This document shows positions 1-12,310 of a stretch of 64,000 nt of DNA, in pieces. The number at the start of each line of letters is the position of its first letter. Position 1 is the stretch's first letter. The notes under the pieces were generated by a model. That model was given only the letters and a program-made list of their open reading frames with translations, ran no database searches and was not told the origin of the DNA. The translations under genes were made by a program, and so were the position numbers. Origin of the DNA: Capitulum mitella (taxonomy: Eukaryota; Arthropoda; Thecostraca; Pollicipedomorpha; Pollicipedidae); the NCBI GenBank assembly GCA_030062745.1, contig CP099846.1:22992701-23056700 (forward strand), written 5' to 3'.

Positions 1-1230
1 CTCTGGACGTCTCAAGGCCCAGAAGTTTCGGGGTCAGTCTGGTCGTCTCAGAGACCCTTATTGCTAGAAAATGCTAGTCAGCAGTCTCAATGGCCACTCT
101 CTAGCAGCCTCATTGGCCCCCGTGTTGTCCTAGGTGCCCTTCTTGTCGTCTTTGGGGAACGTTTTTGCCGTCTCAGGGACTCTCTGGCAGTTACAAAAGA
201 CCTTTCGGCGATCTTAGGGCTCCTGTGCATTGTCACAGGCTCCTGTGTCTCTGAACGTCTCCAGTGGTCTCCATGGCTATATCAAGGGTCTTCCTCTGTT
301 ACATAGGGTGTATCTGGCAGTCTTAGGGCCCCTCTAGCCGTATCAGGGATCTTTGTTGGCGCTTCAGGGGCCTCACTGGCGATTTTCCGTGCCAGAAGCC
401 CGCCTAATACAACCGGGGGTCCTCTGGCCGTCCAGGACCCTAATACCGTCTCAGAGGCCCTCTTATCTACCTCTCAGGGGCCCTCCAGCCGTTTTGGCGG
501 TCTCATGGGCCATCTGCCGTGTAGGGGCCTACCTTGCCGTCTCAGGACTCACCCGGCCTTGCTGGGTCCCATGACTATGTCAAGGACCCCTCAAGTTTTC
601 AAACAGACCAATGTAGCCCATTTAGGGCCCCTCCGAGATTTAGTTCACTGATGGAGCTCTGTTCAGGAGGCTTCTTTGGCTAGCCAACTCGTCCTTGTGC
701 CAAACCCTTCTTAAGTTTTTGGCGTCTCGGGGGCCTTGGGGTCCCTGGGCCTGTGGTCCCAGGGACCCTTGGAGAACTTCAGGGGCCCTTCTATCTATCT
801 CAGGTGCCATCTTGTCGTCCCAGATGCTCATTAACCTCCCCCCCAGACCTTGATTGCATCAAGAACATTCAGCCTTTCACGCAGGCCCGTGAAATCAGTT
901 CGGACTCCTGTAACATTCCAGGAACCCCTATGCTGTCCTAGGGACTCAGTCCTCATTTTGGCCATCTCAGGTGCCCTGTGACCTTTCTGGCGGTATCAGG
1001 GGCCATCTGCCATGTTGCGAAAAAAGGTCATCGATGTTCAGAGGCTCATAACAAAAAGGCACATTGTCGTGGTCTCATAGGACCTTTGGGAGCTTCAGGA
1101 TTCCCTTCTATGCGTCTCAGGCGTCATCTAACTCTCTCAGAGGCGTGCTGACTGCATCGGGAACCCGTCAAGTTTTCACAGAGACTCTGTGAAGCTCATA
1201 AGGGGCCCCTTCTCAGGCCTCAGGAAAACA
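1..1230 (+). repeat. degenerate minisatellite, ~20-30 bp units
   Basis: The whole stretch is built from variants of GGCCGTCTCAGGGGCCCTCT, strongly mutated and of unequal length. The longer open frames across it are by-products of the repetition. The array is cut by the left edge of the window. No gene seen. Confidence 0.75.
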
Positions 1231-2680
1231 TTGCTTCATCGCCGCCGCCCCCCCCCCCGCCCCTTCCTCCCCTTCGTGGATACGCGCCTGCGTTTGATAC
1301 TCTGATTGTTCGCGAGCAAAGTTTAGTCTTCGGTATTTGAATGGCTGAGCTATCAGAGATGGGTTAGGGATGCTCCCACTGGAAAATCAAACGCATTGTT
1401 CCTTGATGCTCTTGTGAAAACGCCGTGTCTTTTTTGTGACGGTATTTGACGGCACTGTGTGCGTTTCTCCTATGGGTAATCGGCAACTGCATACAGTGGC
1501 GGGGAACTCCGTCAGAAACGCCGTATTAGACACTCCCCCGAGAAACGTATCGTTTGTCCTGATTGTCGTGGACCCTCAGGGAGCCTGCGCCAATGAATTT
1601 TACATAACACAGAGCTGAATTATGGGGCCGTGTTGTGGCTTCAGCTACAGACAGATGTGATGTGGTGTACACAAGCTGACCTGCGGGGGCCCAAATGAAC
1701 GAAAATAGTTACTTGGTGACGTCAGACAAAAAGGAACTGTAATTCCTGACGTAAAATTTTCTTCGTTGTGTGAGCGAATCACTGGCAAGGGGGATTCATC
1801 TGGATGAATGTTTCTATCATTTCTGAAAGGATATGAGATAAAATTAAGGGATTATTCTTCATACAGCACAGAATGCCCGCGCAAAGGTGGGAGCTGGCAG
1901 AAGAACGAATCTTTGTTACGTCTCGTTCTATTATACAAGAAAGCTGTTCTCTGGCATCAGCGAAAACAGCAGCTCAGGGCAGAAGGATTGTTTGATCGCC
2001 ATTTTGTATCGGCAAGCCTAGGGACAGTGACCAAACGCGTCTGGGCTTTGGGTGGGGTGGGGCAGAAACCGATCTTGAAACAGTGTCTTCATGATGCAGA
2101 GCTTCAGGGCAATGTTAAGCATGGAATTAAGATGCTGAAATCCCAGGCCCCTGCCCCGTTCCAATACCTGTGGTAACTGTCATTCCATTAATCTCAAGTT
2201 TTTCCATCTCTCTGAAGTTTTATAGATTTTTGACTTGAGCAAACCATGACATGACGCGCCTTTTCCCAGTATTTGCGAAAACGTTATAAGAATACAAAAA
2301 TGCTCGAAAACTACTTTATACTGGCTTAACCACCACCATTAGTCTTAATTTCATTGCCGAGAAAGATAATTGGTGATTGTGAGGTAAAGTGACATCATCT
2401 TATTACGTACGCATGGCATTTGCTGGTTGGTGGCTACTGAGTTCTCCTGTTTATTCGTCACCAAACGATAGCAGTCGTAGATATGAGCCAAACCATCAGT
2501 CGCAGGAAGGTTCACTCAGCCTGGCCAGTCAATCATGCAGACCTTCAAAACTTCACGTTTGTCCGTCATGAATTAACATTTGATTTCCGATTGATTCAGG
2601 ATCTACGACTCTGATGCCTCAAATAAAAGACATCTGAGTTGGGCTATTCATCAGCGTTCTGCTCAACCAATAAAAAACTT
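1231..2680. other. unique sequence, no gene recognised
   Basis: Contains a C-rich tract near 1246-1275 (pyrimidine on +), then ordinary AT/GC-balanced sequence. A 122-codon open frame at 1808-2176 has no recognisable domain. Confidence 0.5.
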
Positions 2681-2699
2681 CATGGACGTCTCTGAATTA

Positions 2700-3200
2700 T
2701 ATTCGTAAATGTGGAAAGACTGGGCACGAGTCGGGTACATGCCTGGCGTCACCATGTAGAGTATGACTTAATGAGTACAATCCCAATGGGAGTGGCAATT
2801 TCCCATCAAGGGCTTCCAAATGCAATGATCGATTCTGCCGTACCAGCGCACCATGCTCGTTACGCGGCCGATGTGACGTCAATGGCCAAGTGCTGTGACG
2901 TCATCCGTAAAGCGTTCGACATGCCGTTCTCGACGGCGGCGGCGGCCGGCGGTGGACGAAATCGTCACTCGATCGGCCCGCATCATGGGCTGGCGACGCG
3001 TCGTGCCGGCAGCGCCCCGCCCGGTTCGCTGCCTACGTGGTCACGTCCACAGACGGACGTGGCTGGGCTTCGGATCTCGAGTGAAGTGGCTGCGGCGTGT
3101 CGGGCCCTTGAAGCGGCGATGGCTTGGATAGTGGGTCTGATGGCGCAGGAATGGAGTGCGACGTGTTCCGGTCTGGTGTCTGTTGAGTGGTAGATACGGA
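2700..3200. other. GC-rich, CpG-dense island
   Basis: The core at about 2920-3140 is rich in GCGGCGGCGGCCGGC. A 160-codon frame (2711-3193, +) crosses it, but half is Ala/Arg/Gly-biased and no domain is recognisable. I do not call it a gene. Confidence 0.5.
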
Positions 3201-4430
3201 ACATCTGGGCCACATCAGGTTGGCTTCATCGCGTTTTAATCTTTTCATCAATTATTTGTAATAGTTTGTCTTTTAATGCGTCCGTATTTTTATTCTGAAT
3301 GGCGGTCGCCTGAATTCAACCGATTTTCCTCCGAAACACACGATTACAGACAAAATGGGTCCGCATAAACAAGAGAAGATTAGAATCATGCCATTGTGCA
3401 CATTCGTAAACGAGTCCTGCGATAACCTTGTCAAAATCAGTTTCCATAACTAGATTTCAGTAAAAACAATGAAAGCCCGAAATGTCTCACGCAGGGTGAT
3501 TGTTTCTCGGTAATTGTGAAGTATATCATGGAACAAAATTTAAAGAAATGAGCAAGCATCGTCGAAAAAACAGTGCGCAAAAACGTCCTTGAACAGTGCA
3601 GGCAACGATCGGTGTGTTTTGTGGTCCCTGTCAACTACGGAGTCGATGCAAATTCTTCCCGCAGTGCAATGACGGAGTCATCAATCGATTCGTTGACACA
3701 CATTGATTTACTGCCGGGGCTATTCGCTTTGGTCCACCACATTCCGCTGGGCTGGCGGAGCTTACATAATTCAGCTCAAACCACTTCTAGTCAGAAATGG
3801 CTCAGCGCCATGAATCCAAATTTTCGTGCGTTAGAAACAGTTATCGGATGGGACGTATTCAGAACCACGCATTTGCTGTGCAATTACCGTCTGATATACC
3901 GGGCCTGTTGTGATGCCTGGAGTACCGATACCTGTCGAACTTTTCCTAGTATCGCCAACATGTCGCGCATGGTAGGAAAATATTTTGTCTCTTCTCCACG
4001 AAAAAAACGCTTATTTGGAAAACGTGTGTTGTACGTATAACTCGCAAATTACCTCACGAAGTGTGAAAAAATTCTAAGTTACGTAGAGGACGTAGTCAGT
4101 CATAAAGTGCTGGAGTTTATGAATGCCGTAAAAGCTATACCACCGAAACCATATGTATTCCACATAGTAAGTCTGCTAACAAGAGTCGTCTTCAGCGTCC
4201 GCGTTCTGTGACGTCTCTTAACCGCACCTTCATTTCTCCTTCCTTATTCAGAGAAAGACCAATCTTCCGTACGCGACAATTAAGTTAACAGTCCCATCAG
4301 ACCTGACAAAGGTTTAGAGCATAGGAAACGGCCGTTTTAAGCCATATTGATCACTTTGCAGCCCCAGTTATGAGACGGTGATTAGCTCGAATTGAGCCGT
4401 TTTGAAGGTCTTTACTCGATGCATGTTTTA
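3201..4430. other. unique sequence, no gene recognised
   Basis: Moderately AT-rich. A 155-codon frame (3573-4040, +) has no recognisable motif and no flanking splice or promoter signal that I would trust. Confidence 0.45.
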
Positions 4431-4499
4431 TGACGTTTCCTCGCGACAGTGGGCTGAGCCCCATGACCGACTCCCTCAGACCAGCCATCTACAGCGCCT

Positions 4500-4910
4500 T
4501 TCAGTGACGTCATCCGTCTTAGCTGCACCATGACCTGTCGTGACCTGTCGCAACTTTTCGTGACCTGCCGTGACCTGCCAGTCAATCCCGAAATGTCCTC
4601 TGAAAATGCTGCTCCGAAACTTTGTTCCGCGGCCTGACCCGGCAACCGTGACCCGGCGTGACCCGCCGGCCGCCGCCGGCCGCGCCGTACCCGCAGGCTA
4701 TCGATCGGTCGTCGGTCGGGCGGCGGCGGCGGCGGCGGCCGGCTCAGTCGACGCGTCGGCCGGCTCGTGGCTGCCGCGGACGTGCCGCCTCGCCCCGCCG
4801 TCGATCGCGACGCGTCAGTACCGGTAGGTCGGCCGTCGGCTCCAGCGCGTGGGAGCTCGTCGCCCGGAGGGGCGGCGGGAGAGGCTGCGGCGAGGAGCTC
4901 GGGACGTCCT
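4500..4910. other. short TGACCTG repeats followed by a GC-rich island
   Basis: 4520-4580 repeats (C/G)TGACCTG(C/T)CG about four times. 4640-4900 is CpG-dense with a GCG/GGC run near 4718-4742. Open frames on both strands are composition shadows. Confidence 0.55.
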
Positions 4911-4929
4911 GGGAATGTGAGCACCGTTT

Positions 4930-6225
4930 GGCGGACGTGTAGGGTGGATGTTCCGTCACGCAGCAGCTAGGTTTGTCACGTTCGAGTGAGGTGTGCGCTC
5001 GAGGCACGGCGTAATACTTTTCTGATAGTCTTGTGGATGAAGACCATGGGCCTCAACCCACACTGTTACGGAGTTTTGAACATCAGCACTGTCACGTCGC
5101 ATGGGAAGCATAGCCTCATGCTGTGCCACCACGGTCTCTTTAAGCAGAGTTCGCATTCCATATGTTTGTTGTTGATTGTTGGATGTTGTCGCTCTTGTTT
5201 CTTGGCTCTGCTATGTTTAAAGACATGCCAACAATGACATTAAAAAAGAGTAAGAAGTATCAGAAAAATGTTTCAGCCAATAAATGCCAACGACCGTCTG
5301 ACATTTTCGGGTATGATGACATACGAAGCCAAATTTCCGCCAAATCTGTCGTATTTACCAGGACTGCTGTGTGATCTGACGAATAACGTAACAGCATGCA
5401 GCTAGACTGGGAAGTGTCGAGAAAGTTGCCGTCCTGCAAAATCACTGCTGACGCGTGGAAACACTCGCTGACTATGACGTCAGCAAACGGATCAAAAGAT
5501 ATTGCAATGTCTCACAGCTCGGCGCGAAGGCTTGCTTGATGCGTCAGTTTCCGGACGCAGGTGTGATGCTGGCAGTGCATGCTCCTCGCTCTCTCGCCAA
5601 GCCATGCCGGCTCGGTGAGGGAACGTATAACAGAAACGCAAAACAGCCATTGGCCTTCATGCATCCCTTGGGTTTTGGAAACGTGCAGCTTGCGTGTGAA
5701 TTCATCATGTGAGATCAGACGACTAAACTGGCGCAAATGCAGTCGGAACGGCACCTCTGTTGGGCGACCACAGTTGTTTCCGGTGAGGTTGTGGGAAACG
5801 CGTTTTTCTCCTCCGATGTACAGTCTTCTACGCATGCGGCTGAAACGATTCTGTTTTTGTTACGGGCAGCTGTGGTGATCTATTACATACACATTCATTC
5901 GACACAAACATACTAGGGCAACTCAAAAGCAAAGTTGTCAAGACGCCTGACCATGCATCTCCAAAGCGGCGGTCCTCCAACCCACACAGCGCAACAATAC
6001 GGGACCCGCTTGACTCAACAAGAAATCGTCGCTAATACTGTCATCTTAGCGCGAGCGCGTGACATATGACACCTTGTGGCGTTTGAATCAGTTTTGATAC
6101 ACTATGAGCTAGATATCGTAACTAACAGACGGGTGAACCCGAGGAGCACCCTTCAACTATGTATGAACGTAATGAAATGATGTATGAAATGAAGGTAATG
6201 AAAAAAGTTTGAATGACCTCGACTT
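4930..6225. other. unique sequence, no gene recognised
   Basis: Nothing with family similarity on either strand. It ends at the TTAA that opens piggyBac-type copy A. Confidence 0.45.
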
Positions 6226-7442
6226 TTAACGCTGTTCCCGGCAGGCGGGCTAAGTCGGTCCCCCCTCGGGTTTTTTGCCTTCTTATTCCAGGCTGTTTGA
6301 CGAAGCTTCACGAAACTTGGCGAATTTTCTTAGCTGTTCTTTCTACGTGCCATGACAAAATTTCAACATTCTGTTGTCCACAGGGGTGGAGCCAGGCAAC
6401 GTTTTTGGAAGGCACCTCAGGCCATTTTTGGCCATGTTGAGGGTAAAAGGAAGATGTCTGTCAAAAACAGCGTTTTTAAGATAGAACCTAAAACTTTATA
6501 TGAATGTATAGCAAAATAGTTGGGAAACATGCAGATACAATTTTGTTTATGTGAGGTCATTTTGGAAGGACAGGTCAAGGTTAAAAGCCAAACTTTGGTT
6601 TTATTGCAGTAATTTCGGCGCTGTTTTCTCAAATGCCAAACCCGGAATATAAGTAACGCGGAAAGGTGCTCTCTACTTGTGTATCAAGTTTCAGCTTGAT
6701 ATCAGGTCGGGTCACGGAGATATGACCTAAAATGTCCATGCGCGTACCCTATATCGCAATGTCCATAAAATGAAATACTTGAAATAGAGTGAATTGAAAT
6801 GATTGAAAACGTTTACAGATAATATTAAATGCACACGAGATCATTCCAGGTGACTCCAAGGCCACTGGAGGTCATTTAAGGTCAAAGGTCACAAGTTGAT
6901 CTGAAAAACGTGTGACTATGACAGTTTCCCCTTTTTCATGTCCCTGGCGCCGTCCATGCTAACATTACACAAACGCTGTAATGCGACTTGTACTTCGATA
7001 GCATAACATGACTAGCAGAAGCCAAAAAATGTTTCTGCGTTTTTTGTTCATTCAGTTGTTGAAAAACTCATCCTTCTGTTTTTGAAACCTTGTGAACGCC
7101 CATGAATTTTCTCAAAATTTCAGATGAGTGCACCAATAGTAAAAGTGTCATCCATAATGTCTCTATTCATGTCAGTTTCATCCAAATCGGTCCATAAACA
7201 ACGGAGTTATAAGAAGTCCAAAAATACCCCCAATTTTGACATTTCTGCCCCCTGTATCTACCCCTTTCAAAATTTCGAAAATGTCTTTCTATAGAAATGT
7301 AGTTCACGTCATGGCAAATTCCATTGCCGTTTGTTGCGATAAAATCGGGTTTGTAGTCCTCGAGATCTCAGGGGGGCCAAATCCGCCCCCCCCCCCTGCC
7401 GGGAATCGACCATACCGTCTGGTCCTCCGGGAATAGGGTTAA
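6226..7442 (-). mobile_element. piggyBac-type non-autonomous element, copy A
   Basis: About 1.2 kb, bounded by TTAA at 6226-6229 and 7439-7442. The right end reads CCGGGAATAGGGTTAA, the inverse of the terminal TTAACCCTATTCCCGG seen in the copy at 37923. The left end (TTAACGCTGTTCCCGG) has two changes. It is in opposite orientation to the other two copies. The TTAA target and CCC/GGG terminal bases are those of the piggyBac superfamily. No transposase frame is present. The interior carries several AGGTCA motifs, including a DR1 at 6879-6891. Confidence 0.8.
6879..6891 (+). promoter_or_regulatory. perfect DR1 nuclear-receptor-type motif
   Basis: AGGTCA A AGGTCA: two perfect half-sites spaced by one base, the arrangement bound by RXR/USP heterodimers and HNF4-type receptors. 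It lies inside piggyBac-type copy A. The sequence match is exact; function is unknown. Confidence 0.45.
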
Positions 7443-8252
7443 AGGGAGGAGTGGATACGAATAGGTGTCTTTCACAGTATTTTATTGCGTTTGACATTGT
7501 GCGTCCGCGATGTGGAAAATGCGTTCTAAGTTAAGCATATGCAGTTCTAATTTTACACTGTCAGACATAGAAGTACTCTCATTCTTGAAAATGTATAGGG
7601 AATATATGAAACCAGCCGAATATTAGATGATATAATTTTAGTTCTCATTTGTGTCTATATCATGAACCTGGGAGCGATTTTGCATCAACATACATCCGAA
7701 AATCGAACCACGTTGCGCAAGATTGAATCGCTATAGAGAAAGTTTACAAATGCCAACTCCTTTTTGTCGTTTAATAATCACTGCATTTATGATAACCTGC
7801 TTCCGTCATATATCTGCCTCTCTCTCTCTCTCTCTCTCTCTCTGTCCAGCGGACTTGGCAATGATGATCTTTGATAAGGCTTCCATTGTTCGTTTGAGTG
7901 GTTTTGTTTCCAATGAATGTTCATTAACAAGCGCATTGGAAGGGGAAGCACTTGTGTGCCCCCGCCTGTTTTTCTTGGAAATCTTGAGAACGGATCGGAG
8001 CTGGTCGCTGCTGCTTTGTGGCATTTATGACAACTCAGAAAGTCATCGATCAACGCAAAAAAAAAATCGAAAATTGGCCGTAACTATTTGAACTTTGAAG
8101 CATCTGAAGTCAAACAAACATAAAAATAACGATTGCCGCTGACAAATGGGAACACTGCGTTCTACGTAAGATAAGATAAGACAAGATTAAGATTTGAACA
8201 TTATCAGCCGACATCATCCGGGGGTAAATAATGGATGCACCGAGATCAAAGC
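7443..8252. other. repeat-derived spacer with a CT microsatellite
   Basis: A (CT)13 run lies at 7818-7843. The part 7855-7990 resembles, inverted, the outer flank of the right arm (11135-11210) and then the outer flank of the left arm (9340-9400) of the interrupted palindrome. It is another fragment of the same dispersed repeat. No gene. Confidence 0.5.
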
Positions 8253-8702
8253 CAGGGTCAGCGAGGGTCAAGGTCATCAGAAGTCAAGGCCATTCAGCTT
8301 GAGACCTTATCCAGGTTTGCCTTGCAGCATATCAGCTGGTATGAAATATGCATTCAAAGACGCTAGCAAAAATACGTCTGCTCATATTGGTACGCTCACA
8401 TACAACAGGGTCAGTAAAGGTCAAGACCATAAGAGATCAAGGCCAATTATCTTGTGACCTGATCCAGATGTGCTTTGCAACATGTCGGTTTGTGTGAAAC
8501 AAGCATTCAAGACCTTAATAAAAACATGTTTGCGCACATTGATGCGCTTACACATACCAGGGTCAGTTAAGGTCAAGGTCATCAAAGGTCAAGGTCGACG
8601 ATATTGTGACCTGATCCAGATTTGCTTTGCAAAATGTTGGTTTGTATGAAACGTGCATTCAAAGACCCCAAGAAAGATAAGTTTGGCACACTGGTATGCT
8701 TT

Positions 8703-8703
<1 letters not shown>
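8253..8703 (+). repeat. three tandem ~152 bp units rich in AGGTCA motifs
   Basis: Units start at CAGGGTCAG (8253, 8406, 8558; spacings 153 and 152) and run into a TA microsatellite. Each has a run of AGGTCA-like half-sites, then a conserved GTGACCTGATCCAGATTTGC-like block and GAAAC(A/G)TGCATTCAAAGAC. Unit 1 has TCAAGGTCA at 8268-8276 and unit 3 at 8573-8581. Confidence 0.85.

Positions 8704-8704
<1 letters not shown>

Positions 8705-8763
<59 letters not shown>
8705..8763. repeat. (TA)n microsatellite
   Basis: 59 bases of uninterrupted TA directly after the third 152 bp unit. Confidence 0.97.
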
Positions 8764-8766
<3 letters not shown>

Positions 8767-9419
8767 ACGTTTTACAACAATGAAATCATGTAATTGGGGT
8801 CAATATAACAAAGAACGTAAGCGCAAACAGTTGGAATAAAACTTTCTTTGGGTCAAAAACTTCATCCTAGGCTAATGACCTCGCTTCACTTCTATTGACT
8901 TTGCGGAAGTCAGTAAACATTGGAAGTGATCAGATGTATTAATGTTGGCTATTTTCACTGAAAACATACTAAAAGGTACTTTTAGCACCCTTATTTACAC
9001 TCACACCAGTATCCCACGCTGCTCGAAATCTGATCCGTTAAAATTGAAAACAATGTCGCCATAGGTCAATGACCTGGCATGACCTCGACCCGAAATCCTC
9101 AGTGGAGACGCCACATGAGTGAAAATTGTGGTATTCCACGTTTTAACGCTCTAATACGCGCCCTTTTTCCGTTTCGTTCGAAAAGCCGTACAGAATGGCA
9201 TGTACGAGCCCAAAAAGTGTCCAAAGTTGACCTTTTCGACCCCATTTCACCTTGCAGATTTTGGCCTAAGGCCATGAAAATTACATACGATGAACTCTTT
9301 GTAACCCTATCATATCCTTACAATTTCGTGTCTCTAGCTCTTTTTGTTTCCGAGATCAGAGGGGGCATTTTCGTGCTCCCCTTCCAGCGCGCATTAGCGC
9401 CAAACCCCCTTCAACTGCG
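8764..9419. other. repeat-related spacer
   Basis: Includes the IR1 site at 9063-9075. Around 9280-9380 there is a distant inverted resemblance to the terminal region of the piggyBac-type elements (GTTTCCGAGATCAGAGGGGGC against CTCGAGATCTCAGGGGGGCC). This may be an older relative. The 160-codon frame 9079-9561 has no domain. Confidence 0.4.
9063..9075. promoter_or_regulatory. perfect IR1 palindrome of AGGTCA (ecdysone-receptor-type site)
   Basis: AGGTCA A TGACCT, the idealised inverted repeat with one spacer base, recognised by EcR/USP and FXR/RXR. No gene is visible nearby, so function is unproven. Confidence 0.4.
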
Positions 9420-11130
9420 CGTGTTAAGAACGTTGTCAATATTCATCATAATACAAGGAACAAGCACGAACGTTTCGTCTACACATGATACACTTCCAGA
9501 GATAAGTATGGGTCAACAACATTTGCCTGGTTTAAAAAGGGATGCAGCACTCGGTTACTGAAGACATGAATCTTCCGGTTCGCATACATAATGAAACACG
9601 GACAAGCAGCACTGAAACAGTACACGACAGATCAGTACAGCACCTATTCGCTTGTTCACAGTCTAGGCACTAGTGGCGGCCTTCCAAACAACTGCAAACT
9701 CAAAAACATCTTTTGTTTGAAGGACCGCCATCAGAGCCTAAGCTGAGAATAGGTAAATAGGTGCAGTACTGATCTGCCGTGTATTGTTACAGTGCTGCTT
9801 GACTGTGTTTAATAATGTAGTGAACCAGAGGATTCATGTCTTTACTAACCGCGTGCTTTATCTTTACTTTTTTTACTTAGCCCTACTCCCGGGAGGCTGG
9901 ACGGTATGGCCGATTCCCGACGATGGGCAAATTCGGTCCCCCAGGTCTTGAGTTTATAAAAAAAGGTCTTCAAAGTTTTGAGAGGAGTGAAGACAGTGGA
10001 GCAAAAAGTCAAGATGGGGATATTTCTGGGCTTCTTATAACTCTTTTATTTATGGACCGATTTTGAAGAAATTGGCATGAATCGAGACATTATGGATGAG
10101 ACTTTTACCATTGATCCATACATTTGAAATTTTGAGAAACTTCATAGGAATTCACAGGGTTTCGAAAATGGATGGATCACATTTTCAAAAACAGAATTAA
10201 CGGAAAAGTTTAAACACTTTCTGAGCTTTTAACACTCATGTTATGTTCAAGAAGTACAAATCGCATAGCGTCGTTTGTGTAATGTTAACATAGGCGGTGC
10301 CAGGGTCACAGAAATGAGGGAACTGTCATGGTCACATGTTCATCGGGTCAGCTTACGACCTTTGGCCTTAATGACCTTCAGTGACCTTAGAGTCACATGG
10401 AGTGGTCTTGAGTGCATTTCATATTGTTTGAAAACGCTCCCAATCGTTTGAATTCACTCTGTTGTTTCCAAAGTGCCATTTTAAAATGCCATTTAAAAAA
10501 TGCTGATATCGATATCGGGTACGCGCACTGATACTTTAGGTCACAGCTGACCCGACCGCACGCAATAGGGCATCCTTCTACGTCATGCATTTCCTTGTTT
10601 GCCATTCGGAAAAATAGCGTCAAGCTTATTACTACGAAACCAAATTTCGACTTTTGACCTTGACCTAGCCCTGTGAAATGACCTCAGATTAACAGAATTG
10701 TATTCTTGTTCTCTCCCAATTATTCACCTGTACGGCAATGCAGAATCTTAAGTTCTGTCCTAAAAACGCTGTTTTTGGCGGTCATTTTTCTGTTACCCTC
10801 AATAGGACCAAAAACGGCCTGAGGTGCCTCTCAGAAACGTTGAATCGACCCCTAAGCAAAACACCACCAGGAAATTTCGTAACAGTACGTAGAAAAAATA
10901 TGTAGGGAAAGTGATTAAGTTTCGTGAAGCTGCGTCAAAAATCCTGGAATTGGCAAGTGGAAAACACGAAAGGGGTACGAATTCAGCCCCACTCCCTGCC
11001 TGGATTACGGTTAAACCAGGTAAATGTTGATCCGCACTTATTTCTGAAAATTTCTCATGTGTAGACGAAATGTTAGATTGATAGTAAAATATGATTTTTT
11101 TATGTGGTAATGAACATTGGCAACGTTCTT
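9420..11130. repeat. ~275 bp inverted repeat (palindrome), right arm split by copy B
   Basis: The left arm 9420-9695 pairs with 9707-9870 and, after the 9877-11014 insertion, with about 11011-11130. The inner spacer is only about 11 bases. Matching blocks include GCGGCCTTCCAAACAA with its inverse at 9715-9729, AAGACATGAAT with ATTCATGTCTT, and TGTAGACGAAA at 11061-11071 with the inverse at 9473-9483. Arms differ at many positions, so this is an old foldback rather than a recent duplication. Confidence 0.75.
9877..11014 (+). mobile_element. piggyBac-type non-autonomous element, copy B
   Basis: Related along its length to the copy at 37923. It starts TTAGCCCTACTCCCGG at 9877 and ends GGATTACGGTTAA at 11014, so one TTAA has mutated to TTAG. 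It interrupts the right arm of an inverted repeat: sequence before 9871 and after 11011 pairs continuously with the uninterrupted left arm at 9420-9545. This shows directly that it inserted there. No coding capacity. Confidence 0.82.
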
Positions 11131-12150
11131 AATGAGCATTCATTGAAAACGAAACGACTTATACGAACAGTCGAAACCAAATCAAAGGAGATCATCATTC
11201 CCGATTCCGCTGTAGTTATATGTATATGTATATATATATGTTCGGAGAATGCCTTGTGCGCATATAATTTGCACTGAACAGCTGCCGATTTAGCGAAATT
11301 ACTTCAGCAAAATGAACAATAACCTAGGATCTACCAGCAGTTTTCTCATGATCAGCAGCTTTACCGACAGTTTGGCACGAAACTCATAACAGGTCATGTA
11401 AGCCACGATAGTCGTTGGCCTCCATATACCAAGCTTCTGCCGCTCGTAGCTTTCCTCGATGCTTGGTCCGACCCGTTCAATCTTTGATAACTCCCCTGCT
11501 ATTTTTCGATATCTTTGACGACTCGATCATGCCGATTTGACCAGTTTCTCCTTCCGACTAAACCAAGAAGTTCAATGTGTCCATAGACCTGGTATTTGAG
11601 AGAGAATTATGGACTTTTTACCGTTAAAGAGTTGCACCAGGCAGACTGACGTGGTGAGTAATTCGAGTCGCATGAACACGAGGATTACCCTTTACGATGG
11701 TTTGAAGCCTTCCCTCAAGCTGACGGACCATGCACCTTTTGGTCATTGCAGAAAAGCCTCTGCACGTTTCATCAATGTGGAGATGCAAGTTGACGGCGGG
11801 AAAACCAAGTGCCGCTAGCCATGCTGTTGCTGAGCTTGTCAGCAAGCTTTCTTTGGCTGCCTTCCAGGAGCTGCTAGGATATTCATCACAGAATTTTCGA
11901 GCCGATTGCATGCATCAGAGCAACGGCTACGTAATATCTTTCTACGTAATATGTTTCCGAAGCAGTTTTCTGCGGTACGTGAAGCTCCTCGGTCCCAGTG
12001 GCCTCATTCTTCTCTACGTGCCCCACTTCCATCTGATTTGCGGCTGGACGGGCGGTGCATGAATTTCAACGGCCAGGAGTTCACATCATGCAAACATGAG
12101 TTCTCTCACATGCTGGCGGACGCAGGCTGCTGAGACGGTAGCACCGCTGG
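11131..12150. other. unique sequence, no gene recognised
   Basis: Has a short TATATG-rich tract at 11215-11240. Three overlapping open frames near 11.6-12.1 kb lie on both strands and have no family signature. Confidence 0.45.
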
Positions 12151-12164
12151 AGGCAGGAGCAGGG

Positions 12165-12310
12165 ACTGATCCAGAGGGGGGGGGGGGGGTGGGGGTCATG
12201 GCCTTTTTTCACTGGAAATCCCGGGACCAACATGTCGCTTGTCTCCTTTTTTGGACGAAATCGCAGATATTTTGTTTTCGAAGCAAAACATTGTTAACTT
12301 ACCTGTCGTG
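12165..12310 (+). repeat. dispersed repeat, copy 1 (partner at 50800-50935, inverted)
   Basis: Starts GATCCAGAGGG, runs through a 14-G homopolymer (12176-12189), then CATGGCC, GGAAATCCCGGGACCAACAT, GTCTCCTTTTTTGGACGAAAT. The inverse of 50800-50935 shows the same order of blocks. The family is unnamed here and no coding is visible. Confidence 0.65.

Noticed and set aside
2711..4040. Frames of 160 (2711-3193) and 155 (3573-4040) codons
   Set aside because: No motif, no plausible splice or promoter context. Lengths are within what chance gives in 64 kb.
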